From NCBI RefSeq assembly GCF_027596085.1, contig NC_072467.1, positions 14,005,976 to 14,069,975 of the forward strand: a DNA stretch of 64,000 nt, read 5' to 3'. The position numbers and the translations under genes are program-made. Shown here piece after piece: positions 12,235 through 24,135 of this stretch. Under the pieces are notes generated by a model. It was not told the origin of the DNA. It ran no database searches and saw only the letters and a list, made by a program, of their open reading frames with translations. The stretch comes from Anoplopoma fimbria. Its lineage: Eukaryota > Chordata > Actinopteri > Perciformes > Anoplopomatidae. Every line of letters begins with the position of its first letter. Within the stretch, counting starts at the first letter, position 1.

Positions 12235-13350
12235 CTTGGACACTCAGGTGAAGAGAGGAGCAGAGCTGATCACCACCTGGTAGTGAGTTGGATCAGGTGG
12301 CGGGGGAGGCTGCAGGACAGACCTGGTAAACCCAAGTGTGTGGTGAGGGTGAACTGGGAACTGTGAACGTCTGGCTGAGGACCCTGTCCGTGGGCACTTC
12401 AACTCCCACTTCTGGAAGAATTTCTGGGGGGACATGGAATCCGAGTGGGCCATATTCAGAGCCTCCATTGTGGAAGCTGCTGCTAGGAGTTGTGGTCGGA
12501 AGGTGATCGGTGCCTGTCGTGGCGGCAACCTGAAAATCTGCTGGTGGACACCAGCGGTGAAGGAGGCCGTCAAGCTGAAAAAGGAGGCCTTTCGGGCTTG
12601 GCTGGCCCAGGGGTTTCCTGAAACAGCAGACAGTTACCGGTTAGCCAGTAGAGCTGCAGCTGCGGCAGTTGCCGAGGCAAAAACCCAGTTGTGGGAGGAG
12701 TTTGGGGAGGCCATGGAGAAGGACTTTTGACTGGCCTCAAGGAAGTTCTGGCAAACCGTGAGACGACTCAGAAAGGGGAAGCAGGGCTTTTCTCAGGCTG
12801 TGTTCAGCAGGGGGGGTGAACTGCAGACCCGGACTGGGGACATTGTCGAGCAGTGGAAATAACACTTTGAGGAACTCCTGAACCCTGAACACGTCCTCTG
12901 TGAAGGAGGTAGAGTCTGAAGACTCAGGGGAAGACTCGTCCATATGCCTGGCAGAGGTCGTTGAGGTCAGAGGTCGTTGAGGTAGTCAAAAAGCTCCTCA
13001 GCGGCAAGGCGCCAGGAGTGGATGAGATTCGACCGGAGATGCTGAAGGCTCTGGATATTGTTGGGCTGTCTTGGCTGACACGTCTCTTCAGTGTCGCATG
13101 GAAGTAGGGTACAGTGCCTGTGGCGTGGCAGACCGGGGTGGTGGTTCCCATTTTTAAAAAGCGGGACCGGAGAGTGTGCTCCAATTCAGGGGTATCACAC
13201 TGCTCAGCCTCCCGGGAACGTCTACTCGAGGCTGCTGGAAAGGAGGCTCCTGCTGATTGTCAAACCTTAGATTCAGGAAGAGCAATGCGGATTCCGTCCT
13301 TGCCGTGGAACAGTGGACCAGCTCTTTACCCTTGCAGGTCTGTTGGAGGA
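12235..13350 (+). pseudogene. Second LINE: reverse-transcriptase ORF fragment
   Basis: Frames on the + strand encode TQVKRGAEL, DHHLVVSWIRWRGRLQDRPG, EWAIFRASIVEAAARSCGRK, AFRAWLAQGFPETADSYRLA, WEEFGEAMEKDF, VVKKLLSGKAPGVDEIRPEM, LKALDIVGLSWLTRLFSVAW and the region corresponding to QCGFRPCRGTVDQLFTLAGL. The KAPGVDEIRPE and CGFRPGRGT-type motifs are N-terminal reverse-transcriptase blocks of a LINE abundant in fish. At least four frameshifts or stops break it, and it ends before the YADD-type catalytic block. I cannot fix its clade by eye (I/Nimb-like is possible). A fragment of the same family's C-terminus is at 63245-63520. Confidence 0.78.
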
Positions 13351-13364
13351 TGCCCCCTCCAACA

Positions 13365-13475
13365 GATATCCTCTCATATCCTCTTTTCTCTCCTTTCCCT
13401 GGTCCTCTTTTTCTCTCTCTCCTTTCCCTCCTTCCTTTTGGATAATCTTTTTCTTTTTCTTGTCATCCTCTCCTG
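13365..13475 (+). repeat. TC-rich low-complexity tract between LINE fragments
   Basis: Pyrimidine-rich sequence (cctctcatatcctcttttct onward) separates the second LINE from the resumption of the Tx1-like ORF2. Its origin is unclear. Confidence 0.6.
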
Positions 13476-13740
13476 CCCATTGAAAAGTGGACAGCAGACC
13501 TCCAATGGAGGGTTGCACAAGGGGCTATAGTTACAAACAGAAGTGAATTTTCTGTTCTCAGACAGGAAACCTGGCACATTTATTTGCTCAGTGCTGTCAG
13601 AACTGTTTGAGCTTTTGAAAAGGACAGCGGATTGTTAACATCTGATCCCAGGAACACGTTCAGTGTTTTGAAGACAGATGTTTTTTTGGCTCAAGTGATG
13701 ATGTGACAGTGTTCAATAAAGGGATGTTGAAATCCAAAAA

Positions 13741-13795
13741 CCTCTCCTCCCCTCCCCTCAATTCCCTCCCCTCTCCTCTCCGCTCCTCTCCCTGT
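13741..13795 (+). repeat. (CCTCTC)n-like pyrimidine tract
   Basis: Imperfect CTCCTCTCCC repeats just after the LINE nest. Confidence 0.85.
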
Positions 13796-14295
13796 CGGTT
13801 TAATGTTTAAAAAATGGATGTTTCAGAGACTCAGAGCATGTGTTGTAATGCTTCAGTTGTTCCTGCAGGGGTCACTTTTGTGCTTTGTCTCCAGTTGTGT
13901 GGCATTTACAGGCTGAGCACCTGATGGATCTCATCATGCGTGTGTGTGTGCAAGTGTGAGTGGCTGAATTAGTGTTTGTGTATTTTCACACACATACTCA
14001 TTTAGCATGTTAGTCATTCTGAATGGACCTCTGCCAGTATACATAAACACACCCACATATTCATTACATTGCATTATCTCTTTTGGTTTCACGTACAGCA
14101 TACGTCACACATGCACCACCACACCTTTCTCTCCCTCTGCCCCCCCCTCTCGAGGATGTTTAAACATGTTCTCGCCTCCAGTCTGCAAAGGCTCTAAGAT
14201 TCTGAGCTGCAGGCCGTCGGTGTGTGTGTTTGAGCCCATGGAGCTGTGAAGAGCTCTCGTTTGTTAGCGACGGTTGTTATCTCCTGAGTTGACTC

Positions 14296-14327
14296 AGTTA
14301 TCTTCTGAGGTGACTCAGAAGATAACT
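14296..14327. other. Perfect 14-bp hairpin with GTGA loop
   Basis: Arms AGTTATCTTCTGAG and CTCAGAAGATAACT enclose four bases, GTGA. If transcribed on the + strand the loop would be a GNRA-type tetraloop. No function known. Confidence 0.8.
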
Positions 14328-14569
14328 TTCCTTCATTCTTCATGTTAGATTTTGATATTTCTTGGCATGAATGCATTGTTTAAACTCCCAATAAAATATA
14401 CTAAATTTTCTTTTTTTTAATTATTTTTCTTTGGTTATTCCACATCTCTTCATGCATATTTAATATTAAACAGACAAACTGTAGTGTTCAGAGGCTTAAA
14501 TCAGCTTAGCCCCCTGACTCTTCAGCTCCCTGCGCCAACCCTGTTCTCATTTACCAATTTGTATGGATG

Positions 14570-14805
14570 TTTTGTTGGGAACCCCTTGGCGTAACTTTAG
14601 GTTTTGGTAACAAAACTACTAAAGATCATGATTTCGGGTTAAAATAAATATGTTATGTAGCTTCAGTTAGTATGTAAGTTAGTTAAGTAACAGACTTATG
14701 AAACTTTAAATGAGTTGGTATTGGCTGACACACACATCGGTCACCTGGGTGAAAATCCTGTGTTTGTTCGACCAATCAATTAACCCCGACCTCCTCCTTA
14801 ACATG
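14570..14805 (+). repeat. Dispersed repeat, family B copy
   Basis: Contains aggttttggtaacaaaactac, a diverged middle, and acctgggtgaaaatcctgtg tttgttcgacc. The same order of words recurs near 35440-35800 and 62800-63105 (+) and inverted near 30740-30960 and 40255-40500. No coding capacity. Confidence 0.65.
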
Positions 14806-15069
14806 GACTTTGCTTTTTATACTTCGTGTATGAGCCAAAAAGGAAAAGTAAAATTTTCTTTTGAGACAGAATATACTGTTTGGCTCTGGTTGGTCTTACT
14901 GCCCCATGTGGCCATCCTTGGCATTCAATTGTTAATAATTAGGCACCCTTTTATGGCGTTATTGTCTTGTTAGTACCAGCTGTGCACAGGGAAAGCAGCT
15001 AAAGGTCGCCAAGAGCCGAAATAGTTTTTCAACGGTTTTAAATAGAATAAGTTACTTGTTCATTGAACA

Positions 15070-15290
15070 AAGCAAAAAGCTCAGTGGAGAGCAGGGTCGT
15101 CCTCAAATCAGAGGATCAGCGGTTTGATCCCCGGCTCTAGCAGTCCATGTCGATGTGTCCTTGGGCAAGACACTTAACCCCAAATTGCTCCCAATGGCTG
15201 TGCCATCAGTGTATAAATGGGCGTGAATTATGACATGTAGTGTAAAAGCGCTTTGAGTGGTCGTAGGACTAGAAAAGCACTATACAAATA
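15070..15290 (+). repeat. tRNA-derived SINE
   Basis: The 5' part has a pol III box-B-like motif ggtttgatccc (15120-15130). The body has cttgggcaagacacttaacc and aaattgctccca, and the 3' part has aaaagcgctttgagtggtcg and ctatacaaatac, the conserved arrangement of an abundant teleost SINE. Diverged and presumably inactive. Confidence 0.78.
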
Positions 15291-16500
15291 CACTCCTATA
15301 CAGGCGCTAAAGTGGGGGACTGTGGAGAGTAAGCATATTCGGTAATCCATCCATGTTTTTAATGGCTAAGCCCACAAGAAGTTGTCCTATAAGTGGTAGA
15401 GGAAAGGTCAGGGGGATACATTTTAAAAAAAAATTCACAGCAGACAGTTCGACATGTCACGGCAGGAAAAGCTGTGAAAAAGCTGAAAACACCTACAGAA
15501 AAATATATGACATTGCCAGATTTTCCATTAAGCAAAGTCCTTATTTGATTATATCAAATCAGCATTATTGCAAGTGAGAGTAAAATTGAGCCTCTTACAG
15601 CAGCAGGACTACAGAGGAAAAAAACGCACCATGCGGGCCCTTTTATGACCCCGTGGGACTGCAGATCAACTCAGATCAACTCTGGGAATAAAGTCGGCAA
15701 ACATATATGCTTCACTCCTCCCTCTCTCTTTTGTCTAAACTTTTTTCTTTTCTTGTTGTGTACACAGTTTGTCTTTCTAATCCTCTTGTCAGAAGCTCAC
15801 GGACATATTTTGTGTATGGTGACAGTTTAGAGAGTCACTACTCCAGAGGCAGTGAGAGAGAACCAGAGGGCTCCGAGCTTTTCCCCATGATTTATGCAAT
15901 ATTGTGCTGCGCTTCATGTCAAAGTGCCAATTTGCACAAAACATCAAGGGGGAACGCGTTCGCTCATAAACTAGAACATCGAAATGAGCCCGCTCTCAGT
16001 GTTTCACTTTGATCTATAATGCAATGTTTGGAGTGAACATAAAGGCAACAATTACGCTAATATCAAGTTGTATTTGAAGATTTGAAGTATTTTTCGGTCC
16101 TGGCGAGCAATATTTCTGTATGAAGTAATTTCTTCCTGATCCCAACTGTTCTGGGAGCATAATCTAATCTAACAACACTTAGTCTGTGTTTGGCATCTAA
16201 CCCGCTGCACTGCAGTGTTTGTCTCTGCTTTTTAAGGCGCAAATGAAAACCTTTTTTAGACTTATTTCAACACATTAGCTTTATTTGTTGAAGTTATCTT
16301 CACCTACAAAATAAGTGCCTTCATGGTGATTTTGGGACCTACAGATAAGGGTTCCTCCTGTTTGCACTTTTGAAACAATTAGAATGTGCCTATTCTGAAT
16401 TTATAGTTGATCAATGTTTGGTGCAATAGGTGATATAAGTGCTGAGCAATTGTTCACCTTTTCTATAGCTCCCATACAGCAAATGTGGATTTATTTCCCA

Positions 16501-16625
<125 letters not shown>

Positions 16626-18039
16626 TTCCCAGTGATTATATTGGCTTTGTATTAAATATGAAGAAAAAAAGTCATATTCTCCATTATCAGTGTCTTCGTT
16701 TGGGCCAGGGAGGATAAATATTGACTAAAGGAATAGTCGAATCTTTAGTTGTATAATATATAAAACCAAATTGAAACTATGGTTATTGTTTATTAAATGA
16801 TCTTAATGACTTTACCACATAATGACAACTTGTAAAGGGGACGTAATTAGTGGCACAAATAAGATGAGACAGGATAATGATACAACAATTAGCCATCAGT
16901 TTTCACCCAGCAGAAGTCTAATCCGCTGGTGAAAAATGAACAACAGGACAGCTCTTGGATCTGCACTCTTGGCAGCGGCCATTTCTTTACCCTTTACTCT
17001 GTTTGGAAGATTCATACTAGTTCTTACAAAAATGAACTGACAAGTTTGCGTTCACTTCATCGGCATATTACATACATAGTGTGTGTTTTTTTTTCAAAAA
17101 TATATTTTCAAAGTTACATAGTTTAAAGTTTTAATTACGCAACAAATGTACTTTGTTGGGATAAGGAAAAGATTGGGTTAAAATAAGTATGTTAGTAACG
17201 CGAAATAAAATGTTTTTGTTACATAAATGGAGTATGTTGAGCGCTAACATTAGCTGAACGCAAACCATGAACTGTACACTGCCTAATAATAATATATTTA
17301 TTATATCATTATTATAATATATAAACAGTGCAGTTTTAATTAACCCCTTTGATGCGCACGATGGATCAAAAGGGACCTGAGTGAATCATTTTTCGTTGCC
17401 TTTTAAGCACATTATTACTCAGTATTTCATGAAATCCTCATCATTTTATGTGGCGTTATTATGACAATGTTATTATTTAAAAATTTGTTTATTTATTTAT
17501 TTGCCTATAAAACATTTTTGTATCGCTAACCTAGTAACACACAACATGGGTAAAAAATTACCCATATTTATTCTAAATGGAATTTGATTTATGTCAATAT
17601 TTGCATTAAGGAACATATTTAATTGTCACTGTTTCACCTTTTGCAAGACTGAATTGTCACAGCTGTCATGACACATGGATGATTTTATTGTACTTTTCAC
17701 CTTAGAATACATAATATGCGCATGCATCATTCTGTAAAGACGTGGTTCAACGGCTATAAAGACGTGAGTATGGAAGAGTTTTCTGTAGGGCTGCAAACAC
17801 CAGTTATTTTCACTGTTGAATTATCTGTTAATTATTTTCTCATTAAATCGATTAGTTGTTTGGTTTCTAAAATGTCTGTCCACCAATCAATGATGGTTAG
17901 TTGTCTGTCATAAAGGTGTAAAGAAACCAGAAAATATTCACATTTAGGAAGTTGAAAGCACAGAATAATTATTTCTAAGCTTTTTTTCCCCTCAAACTGA
18001 TTTTCCCCTCAAACTGATTAATCATTACAGCTATAGTCC

Positions 18040-18069
18040 AGCCAATCTGAAAAGTAGTTCAGATTGGCT
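18040..18069. other. Perfect 12-bp hairpin
   Basis: Arms AGCCAATCTGAA and TTCAGATTGGCT with a six-base loop. It lies just after a tandem duplication of ttttcccctcaaactgatt (about 17984-18020). Confidence 0.75.
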
Positions 18070-18204
18070 TGATCTTTTATGTTCTACCTAACTAGCTGTT
18101 GAGTTGGTTTTTGGTTTGTTGGTTGGTGGTTCAGGGCCTCGGAAATTGGCGTTTGCACTCACAGTTTGTATGTCTGCAGCAATGTATGAGTAAATGTCGA
18201 TGTA

Positions 18205-18775
18205 CAATGCCTATAAAAAGTATTCACCCCCTTTGATGTTTTCCCCTTTTGTTGCTTTGATACATGAAATCATGGTCAATATAATTTGGCTTTTTTGACA
18301 AGAATTTGCAACAAAAAAAAAAACTCTTTAATATCTATGTGAAAACAGATTTTTACAAAATAATGTCAATTAATTAAAAATATATAAGGTAAAGTAAATG
18401 ATTGCATAAATATTCACCCCTTTCAGGCCAGTATTTAGTAGATGCACCTTTGGCTGCAATCACAGCACTGAGTCTGTGTGGATATGTCTCAATCAGGCTG
18501 GCACATCTGGACACTGCAATTTTTCTCCATTCTTCCTTGCAAAACAGCTCAAGCTCTGTCAGGTTGCTCGGGGATCGGGTGTGAACAGCTCTTTTCAAGT
18601 CCAGCCACAAATTCTCGATTGGATTGAGATCTGGGCTTTGACTTGGCCACTCCAGAACATTCACCTTGTTGTCTTTGAACCATTTCTGTGTAGCTTTTGC
18701 TGTATGCTTGGGGTCGTTGTCTTGCTGGAAAATAAATCTTCTCCCAAGTCGTAGTTGGGAGAAGATCAGGGCTCT
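18205..18775 (-). mobile_element. Tc1-like element remnant (3' transposase end)
   Basis: The left end has cctataaaaagtattcaccc with an inner copy ataaatattcacccctttca at about 18404, an IR/DR-like arrangement. The minus strand encodes [34 protein letters not shown] and [19 protein letters not shown], the C-terminal catalytic part (second Asp and Glu) of a Tc1 transposase from a family different from the one at 4932. The rest of the element, including the first Asp and the other terminus, is absent. Confidence 0.88.
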
Positions 18776-19524
18776 GTTCTTGGAACCCTTGCAATTTTCT
18801 TAAGCCAAATTACACAACATTTTGACGGCAGCCGATCATGTGTTTTAGTCTCACAAGGATCACAGATGTAATGTCCTAAGGGCTGTTTCTACACTGATCA
18901 CCACAGATTTAGCACTGCACTCCTATAACATTGTTGGACTCATGAAGGACAAAATAAAAAGTAGGATCAAAATCCATGCAGCATGACCAGAGATTTCATC
19001 TTTTTTATTCCTCTGATACTTCTTCCTTCTCAAAAACTTATGCCCACATTACCCACAATGCCACTGAATCGCTGACAGTTATGGAGTGTTGTGCTAATAG
19101 CGGCTAACTTTTCCCAAGATGAGCAGCAGGCTTCAGAAGTCTTGAAAACTCACTTCTGTATAACTCATGGCCTCCAGATTCTTTTAGGTTTCAATCTTGT
19201 AGTCTTTGGACACAGTTCTGAAGACACTAAAAGCTTAACACAACATATGCAATAGTATAACCAAACACTGGGAAAGACACAAGTTCAACTTCAAAGTGGA
19301 CATATTCTGCTCATTTTCAGGTGTATACCTGTATTTTGTCTTTCTGCTAGAACATTTACATGCTTTAATCTTCAAAAAAAAACTTTTAACACTTTAACTC
19401 CTAAAAAATATGGCATCCTTTACTAAAGTAGTTGTCAAGACATGTGTAGCGATACTCAGATATGGGGGGTGGTTGTCTTATTTCATAATTTGTGGGTAGG
19501 TAGCTGTAGGCAAACTCCAGGTCT

Positions 19525-19790
19525 GAAAAGTGAAGCCAATGCGGTAATGTCATAAACTTGCATTCTTTCTACTGGACATCAGGGGGCGCTTCCACTGGTT
19601 ACAATAAGAAGTCTGATTGTATAAAGGTCTACTTCTTACTTGATTTATTACCTCAGTAAACATTGTAAACATGGGTTTATGGTCTCATCGCTAGTTTCAA
19701 GTCTTAGTAAATGATGGTCCCATTTAGTATCAAATAGACCATAAAGCAGTGTATGCTTTAGGGTGGGGCTGGTCCATTCTGTTTTCATCT
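19525..19790 (-). repeat. MITE-like repeat, family A copy on the minus strand
   Basis: Reverse-complement words of family A (acctcagtaaacattgtaaa, gggtttatggtctcatcgct, agtttcaagtctt, accataaagcag) run in the inverse order of 3400-3600. Just upstream, 19290-19440 (caaagtggacatattctgct cattttcaggtgtatac) belongs to another widespread teleost repeat. Confidence 0.7.
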
Positions 19791-20141
19791 TATAACTTGA
19801 ACCCCTTTACAGTGTGTTTTCATACTACAACTCTATCTGAGCTGTGTGAATTTGTTGTTGCTGGATCGATTGTGTGGAATTTCATGTGTGTTTATGCTGC
19901 TGGTTTATGTGGATAAGAGTGTATGCATAGCAACTGAATGATACTGTGTGGCCAAATGGACACACTCGGAAACCCTGATCTTTAGGCACACTTGAGTTCG
20001 TACACATTCCTGGATTTCACGTGGATTCGCTCAGCCAACATCCTGTCCTGTCAGCCATTATTGAAGGCGGTGTCAACAGAGGAAGAGCACTCACATCCCT
20101 CCCCTCCCTCTCCTGTGTTTGTCTGTGTCTCTCCCTCACAG

Positions 20142-20350
20142 AGGCCAATGTTAGCTTGGTGGTATCCAAGGGCTACGTCTCTGGCCTCTTGCGGCTTTAC
20201 GAGAACTGGCACGGCAAGGGATCCCAACACGCCGCTGTGCCGATCTGCCACTCGCTGCTGCGCTGCCTCCATAAGGTCACTCACAGTACTGTGGGCAGAC
20301 AGGAGTTCGTATCCCAGGGAGGCATCCGGCTGCTGTATGGAACGACACAG
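20142..20350 (+). CDS. agbl1: agbl1 exon b (armadillo-like region)
   Basis: Acceptor ctctccctcacag and donor gtaatg bound an exon encoding (K)ANVSLVVSKGYVSGLL, continuing to GGIRLLYGTTQ (70 codons counting the split Lys). The helical leucine-rich pattern (GYVSGLLRLYENWH, SLLRCLHKVT) is that of the CCP1/CCP4 N-terminal armadillo-like repeats, thought to mediate protein interaction rather than catalysis. It enters in phase 1 from the 38-nt exon at 8023 and leaves in phase 0. Separated from the previous exon by a 12.1-kb intron filled with transposons. Confidence 0.93.
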
Positions 20351-23032
20351 GTAATGTTCAATTAATCCTTTTCCGGAATCTTTTTTTTCTCCATTTTTAT
20401 AATTTTTCTCTTCCCTACTTTTGGGATGGACTGTGGTTCATTTTTTTCTTTCTTATATCGCGACACAAACAGTCAATGTCCCCAACAGGAAGAGCACTTT
20501 TGTATTGGGCTCATCTGTCAAGCCTTTCTTTCCCCTCTTCTTTCTTTCTTTGATTTTTTTTGTAGAAAGTACTGCACTTTAGGTACGATGTCTTAAAGTG
20601 GCCCTATTATGCTTGTCCACTTTTTCCCTCTTCTTTATTGTGTTATATATTTTTTTGTACATGTGAAAAGTCCGTCGAGTGTAAAACCTGAAGTCCACGC
20701 CTAAAAGGAGTTACCCTCCCCCTCAGAATCACTGCTCCTGAGCTGCCTGAAACGGCTCCATTGAATTCACTTCCGTAACTTTATGAGGACACAATGTTAC
20801 GGAAGTGACGTAAAACTCTTTCCGGCTAGTTTGGCCCGCCTCAAACAACAAAAGAGAGAGGAGGAAGAGTCTTTTGAAATGTGAAACGTTGACCAATCAA
20901 AACAGAGCGGGCTAGCTGACCAATCAGGGCAGACTTTGCTTTCTGGAGGGAGGAGCAAGCGCTACACGGAGCATTTCAGGGAGAGGGTGTGAAGTGGTGA
21001 TGCAAGACAGCCAGGATGAGAAAAACAAGGCGGATTATGAGCATTAACGCATGTAAACATGTTGTAAGTGTAACCTAATATAAATATATGCTGTTTAACA
21101 TGTCAGTGTCTAGTATTTCCAGTCTCCCTTCTCTATTCATAGAGGTTTTTCCACATATTTAGGGCCAGTTTGTTCCAGCCTTCAGAGAAAATCTTTTCCT
21201 CCACACCATAAACAGAAAGCCATACTGAGAACAGCCACTCTGATGTCTAGGTCTTCTCAGGTTCACAGGTCTCCTTCTGTCAAGGGTGTGACCCAGGACC
21301 TGAGTCAAATAATATTCACTCTAATTGGTTTGGGTAGGGTTCTGCTTTTACGATGGCTCCATTTCAAATGTTCTGTGAGCCAAACTCAATGTCCCAAGGT
21401 TAATGCTTTAATGAACAAGTTAGCACTTCAAAGTCAGTGCTATAATACCTTAGTGGCAGCCAGTTGCTTGGTCAGTGGCCTGTGGTACCGTGTTACAGAC
21501 ACACGAGGCACCCTTTTACGTCTGTATGGGATGCACCTAGCTTCCAACTAACTCAAATGACAACCAATCCGTGTCATTATCAGACAGACAATCAGAATAT
21601 CGGACATAGTTGGAAAAGTGTTGTGTGGGAGGTGTGGTTGATGGGTCAAACAAATACTCAGAAGAACGGCGAAGTGGAGGGATTTTTACTTAAGACGTTG
21701 TGTCATGTGACGCTTCGCCACTGAGTAAGATGGTGCTAGGTACAACAAGTACTAATTTTAAGGAATACCATTATGTTTTTTCCAATCTCTTCGAGGTCGA
21801 GAGCTACCTGAAAAGTGGACAGTAATGTTGAGGGCTTTTTTTAAATTTAATCTTCAAGAACAAATAGATTTGCTCAAGAAAATGAATATAATGCATTTAA
21901 TAGGCTACTGAGTATACAGTCTCTCTGTCTATGTTCCCTGATTACTGTTATAATAATAATATATATAATAATAATTCCTCACAATCATTATTGATATTGT
22001 TATACCAAGTGTTCATAGATAAACAGACACAATTTCATTTATAAATCAGCTCAGTTGGCACAAGGAATATATGGACAACATTATCTACTTTCTTGTAATA
22101 AAGGATGGGCCCAGTTTATCCAATGCTAAAGGGGATAAGAAAATAAGTAATTTGTCAACTTTTACTCAAATCTGATGCCTTTGGTTGCGTTGTTGGTATG
22201 TAATGTAATGTTGTCTTCATTCACTGTTTACAGCTCATTTAAGATGTCACATTTGTATGCTTTATGAGTGAGATGTTATCGAAAGGCCATGTTTACTGAT
22301 TGGTACAGAAAAAAAACTAGGTAGATTTGGTCATCAAGGTTTAAACAGCTAATGCTATACCTTTTATTTTCACATTTGAAACAAATAAGTTTACACCTTG
22401 TTTTATCATAGTGTTTTTCTTTAGTTCACCCTTTCCTCTCATCAGTAAACCTGTTGGCCAAAACATAACGGCTTGAGAGGAAAAGTCAACGTTACTTACT
22501 TTAGGTCATCTTCGTAAGTTAAGTCACGTTAAGTCATGTTTTTGTGTATCACATGCACATATTTGCATAATAGCATCTCTGTACCTGAAGACTTGCCAAA
22601 CTGGTGTGTTCATTTTGTTTTGAAAGCCCGACTGTGACATTACAATGTTGGAGTGTGGTCCAGACGCTGGAATGTTTCATCCCAAATAAAAACTGTAGTT
22701 TTGGAACTTTGTTAGTGTTCAAATTCAATAATTCTATATCTTTTTGAAAAATAAAAACTACCAAATCCACTCCTACATACCAGCATATGGACCAGAAGTG
22801 CTTGATTCGGCAGTGTGTCATATATAAACGTTGTCCCACAAAGTAACACACAATGGAAATGAGGCTCCTACAGCTGGACAAACGTATAAATAAAGCATAA
22901 CGGGCAGTAAGATCTGTTAGCAAAAATTATTTGAAATGGATTTGATGGATGTCTTTCGGCACATTGTCTTTCCTGTTAGTACAGCAAAGTGATCTTCCAT
23001 ACATTCTGCTAACTGAGTTTGTCTCTCAGCAG
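20351..23032. other. agbl1 intron (2.7 kb)
   Basis: Contains the repeat at 20593-21045. Between 21060 and 23000 nothing identifiable was found apart from fragments resembling family B (about 21460-21665). Confidence 0.6.
20593..21045 (+). repeat. MITE-like repeat, family C copy 1
   Basis: From taaagtggccctattatgct to the 3' part caatcagggcagactttgct ttctggaggga, closely matching 24886-25345 on the same strand. It includes an internal perfect 13-bp inverted repeat (TCACTTCCGTAAC at 20767-20779 and its complement at 20796-20808). Non-coding. Confidence 0.82.
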
Positions 23033-23198
23033 ACATGTTTGCTGAGCAAAGGCCTGGAGTCTCTGGTGGAGCCCTCTGTGCAGCTGATGAGAAAGTGTCT
23101 TCCTATAACCCCTCTTCCACTGACATCAGACCAGTCTGCATACAACTTCCCCCTGCCTGGAAGATCGCATGCTGTCCCTGATATGGATGCAGAACCAG
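23033..23198 (+). CDS. agbl1: agbl1 exon c
   Basis: Encodes TCLLSKGLESLVEPSVQLMR, then KCLPITPLPLTSDQSAYNFP and a short tail ending in DAEP, phase 0 in and phase 1 out (final G joins AT at 24136). The length from GTTQ to KCLP equals that of mammalian AGBL1 if the exon starts at 23033. A second acceptor AG lies three bases upstream (ctcagcag), so use of 23030 would add one Gln. The donor is CAG|gtatca. Confidence 0.9.
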
Positions 23199-24135
23199 GT
23201 ATCAGTATTTACCTCACGTCAACATTCAGCAGACGCACCTATGATAGCAGTTCCTGATTTTGATCGGGGGATGATTAATATAACACACAGTAATTTCAAT
23301 TTGGGGACATTTTAAGGTTAGCTGGTCAATATTGGAAACAAATTTGTAGCATTGATTGAGGGATTGCCTCCACACGGCTCTCAACATTGCGACGGCCAAG
23401 TCGGAGGCTAGCAGGTTTAATGGTGCTACCAACACAAAGAGTGGAAACAATGGTAACCGTGCTGACAGAGCTTATAGTTAACCTGGTGGTAAAAACCGAA
23501 GGGCGGGTGATGCGCTTCTGCGACCATGCCGTTGGTAGCCCTTATTGGCTGACACCGCCGTTCGAGCGCAGTGCAGAGGGGCAGTGCACAGGGGCAGCAA
23601 TTAGCTTGCAAGTGGGGCCAGTCACAGGGACTCAAATGCAGCCAGACCTGCTACAAAACAGTGTGACTTCATTTTCTGCTCAGGTTCCCATTATTCCACA
23701 ATGTGCGTGGGAAATAGCGGTTTGCTGTTTGTTTAACGCTCTGGATTTTAAATTTAGCAACTTCAAAGATAATTGCATTTTCTAGCCTGCATTGTTGTTG
23801 GATTGAGAATTTATATTTTTTATGTACAGTTAAATGTTTTTGGATGAAGTGTAGTCCAACATTTTTATTTCTATTTGTCTTAGGAGTCTTCAAGTAAGTT
23901 TGAAATCATGTTTAATAATTGTCAATTAACTTTACACATGTAAAGATTTAATAACTGTGAGTATGACGTACCAATGTTTAGGCATGGTCGGGTTCCTCCA
24001 AATCAGAGCAGCGAAAAGTTCCATGTAAAGTGTTACAGGTTTACATAGTTCACATAACTGAAAGTTGGGAGTGGACTTCCAAACAAACGTGTAGAACACT
24101 GACTATGGCTGCTCTTTTTTTCCTGTTGTATTCAG
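23199..24135. other. agbl1 intron (0.9 kb)
   Basis: A 132-residue open frame (23387-23785) has no recognisable relatives and no splice support. Nothing else was recognised. Confidence 0.55.

Larger units (their letters stand above)
9390..13740 (+). mobile_element. Tx1/L1-like LINE, degenerate, with two nested insertions
   Basis: Remnants in order on the + strand: ORF1 N-terminus (9450), ORF1 CCHC knuckle (about 9620-9755), ORF1 C-terminus (about 10600-10860), ORF2 endonuclease (about 11010-11400) and ORF2 middle (about 11440-12150), resuming at about 13480 (GGACAGCAGACCTCCAATGG). A Rex1-like 3' end splits ORF1 and a second LINE plus TC-rich sequence splits ORF2. Multiple stops and frameshifts make it non-functional. 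The outer boundaries are approximate. Confidence 0.75.

Noticed and set aside
23387..23785. 132-codon open frame between agbl1 exons
   Set aside because: No recognisable family and no splice sites fitting the gene; skipping it gives the correct agbl1 phase (G at 23198 plus AT at 24136).
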